From: Branchinecta lynchi
Taxonomy: Eukaryota; Arthropoda; Branchiopoda; Anostraca; Branchinectidae
Direction: 5' to 3'
Assembly: GCA_023053575.1 (NCBI GenBank)
Contig: JAKZAP010000021.1
Coordinates: 13,640,212-13,704,211 of the forward strand
Length of the DNA: 64,000 bases
Position 1 is the stretch's first letter. Each line of letters begins with the position of its first letter. Shown here piece after piece: positions 62,320 to 64,000 of this stretch. The position numbers and the translations under genes are program-made. The notes below the pieces were generated by a model. That model saw only the letters and a program-made list of their open reading frames with translations, did no database searches and was not told where the DNA came from.

Positions 62320-63480
62320 TTTTAAACTGTATAGACCGAATGTAAGTCCTTATACCGAAGCCTTACATTTTCTTATGAGGCTATTTTTAATGGATATGAC
62401 CACGTACAATATTTTAATCGTGATTTTTAGTGTTATCTTTTAGCTCTCGTTCATCTTTAAAAACTGCCATGCCAAGTGCCTTGAATCGGTTGGATTTTGA
62501 TCTGTTTTTGCGGCTGTTTAAAGTATTTGCAACTGTCCGACTTCAATGCTTGGGGGTTTGGTTGATGGTTTATCAAAAGTTTGAATGCGGCCTCAAAATT
62601 AAAGATAGCCTTTGCCAAGAAGGACTGGTCTGATTTTTCGTTCAGCATCATAGATCATGGATAATTCCAAGCCTGTTTTTTGTGTTTTTTTTTCGGGGGG
62701 GGGGGGGGTATGTTGTCGAACTAACCGGGGAGTTAAAGGGAATGAAGCACTTGACTCGTTTTCATCAGTGTCCGAACCTGCAATTTTTATTCCCAGTATA
62801 ATCTTCACCGTTTGCTCTTATAGCTCCGCTGCTTTTCGCGTACTGTTGGTCGGACCATGTAGTCCAGAAGATGCAGATGGGGTAGGGAACAAATTTAAAA
62901 TTTGAAGAGCGCATGATCCGTGCCATTACAGAACTATAGCGAAAAGCTACCAACATGTTTTTCGCGATTCCCCAAAGAGTTTTTGGCTCGAAAAGAGTAT
63001 TTACGCGGTCGTTTAGATGGCCCACACGTTTGATTCCGTACCAACAAGATTTTTTGGGCTTTGATTTGTCTGGAAGGTCAAACTTAGCTGCAAAATTAAG
63101 TACAAATAATAATATTAGCTGCTTTACCAAGCTGACTCAGGATCTTTATAGTGCAGAACGGTAAGAACGTAAGCTTGAAGCTCAGTTTATTGAGATTTTG
63201 TATGAATTTTATTCATAGGGGGTTCATTAGATTCTCCCATCCATATTTCCGACACTCTCATCACCAAGTTGAATAAATCTAAATGTTTCCGTACGGAATT
63301 GATGACGGTGGCTGAAATCCATTCTTAACTACATGGTCCTGATCATTGATCCGACTCTAGTATGAGCTCGCCCCCCTCCCCCCCCCCCCAAAAAAAAAAA
63401 ACAAAAAAAAAAACTATTAACTCTAACCTGGAAGAGTTTAGGAGGGAGGAGATTACAGAGGTATTGAGATTCTGACCGAT
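62320..63480. other. 3' flank of the SR-type gene
   Basis: Probable 3'UTR and beyond. ATTAAA at 62598 and AATAAA at 63272. G-run near 62694 and C/A-run near 63371. No other gene recognised. Confidence 0.4.
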
Positions 63481-63489
63481 AATAACTAC

Positions 63490-63900
63490 GAATATTCAAT
63501 CAATCAATCAATCAAGTTTAATCCGAATAGCTAAAAGCTAGAAAAGGAATACAAATTTACAAAATACACAGACACACAAGAAACAATTTAACTAATACAC
63601 TTACAAGAAATTACCAGAAATAAATGATGGAATGAAACTACGTAAAAATTGGGTAGAAGAATTAGCGGGATATGGGGAAAATTTATTGCCAGTATTCCTC
63701 TCGGACCGACGCACGGAAGACGGGAGGGGAGGGGGAATAGATGGGTCATCTGGGGACAACACGTTATCTTAGCTCCGAATTTGTTTGAAAGAGTATTTCT
63801 ACGTACAGATAATTTAGGAATGGCAAGTTTAATGAGAGCCTCTTCGTATGTAATGTTATGATCACCCAGAATATTCAGTAGTATATAGTACTTCATTCCC
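63490..63900 (-). mobile_element. LINE RT C-terminal fragment with (AATC)n tail
   Basis: The - strand frame 63896-63588 reads ITYEEALIKLAIPKLSVRRN, then LSNKFGAKI and HLFPLP, typical of the ORF2 C-terminus of CR1-like LINEs. The tail (AATC)n is at 63497-63513. Related to 50195-50430. Confidence 0.7.
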
Positions 63901-64000
63901 TTTAACTATAAATCGAGCAAAGAATGCATCGCTAATCAGCAGTGACGTCCCTCCCCGTCTTACACTGATGATTGATTCTTAAGTACGGTGGGTATATGTA

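Overview
This window looks like animal (metazoan) nuclear DNA: a gene-poor, AT-leaning stretch with long introns, GT-AG splice sites and an exceptionally dense and varied transposable-element load. It carries LINEs, Penelope-like elements, foldback/MITE DNA elements and arrays of a tandem-repeat element. No prokaryotic operon structure, rRNA, CRISPR array or complete tRNA gene was seen. The element mixture (GIY-YIG Penelope-like, Helentron-like arrays with central tandem repeats, CR1/Jockey-type LINEs) fits a marine invertebrate. The phylum cannot be fixed from the sequence alone.

The one host gene I can support is on the + strand and runs from about 19.2 kb to 62.3 kb. Eleven coding exons, each with an AG acceptor and (except the last) a GT donor, join in a perfectly continuous reading-frame chain (phases 0,2,1,1,2,2,1,1,0,1). 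They start at ATG 19244 and stop at TGA 62317-62319, giving a predicted 797-residue nuclear-type protein. In order it has a short acidic N-terminus, a Pro/Gln-rich segment, an Arg-rich patch, an Asp/Glu/Ser-rich segment, a second Pro-rich segment, a long Arg/Ser (RS) domain spread over two exons, a Lys-rich basic block, and a charged Lys-rich C-terminus. This is the make-up of an SR-related RNA-processing factor, but I do not recognise the family. A non-coding first exon may end at 17153, and an alternative last exon may exist near 58.2-58.6 kb.

Region by region: 0-6 kb holds two LINE remnants, one carrying endonuclease, RT and RNase H pieces and interrupted by a MITE. 6-12 kb holds decayed repeats, a foldback element and a broken cysteine-rich ORF region. 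12.86-16.65 kb is a hAT-like element (near-perfect 8-bp duplication) filled by a LINE tail, a 283-bp tandem array and a 187-bp repeat. 17-21 kb holds the 5' part of the gene plus MITEs and an inverted-repeat, LTR-like element. 21.2-25.4 kb is a nearly intact two-ORF LINE inside the gene's second intron, followed by CR1-type remnants to 29.7 kb. 30-34 kb holds a Harbinger-like MITE, exons 3-4 and LINE tails. 34.5-38 kb holds a head-to-head pair of Penelope-like fragments flanked by hammerhead-like motifs. 39-51 kb alternates exons 5-8 with LINEs, a 2-kb hAT-like element with an exact 8-bp duplication, and a second tandem array. 51-58 kb contains exon 9 enclosed between two inverted arrays of a ~140-bp repeat. 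58-64 kb carries the last two exons, two MITE copies and LINE tails.

The introns therefore act as a reservoir of nested transposons, while every exon and splice site of the SR-type gene appears intact.
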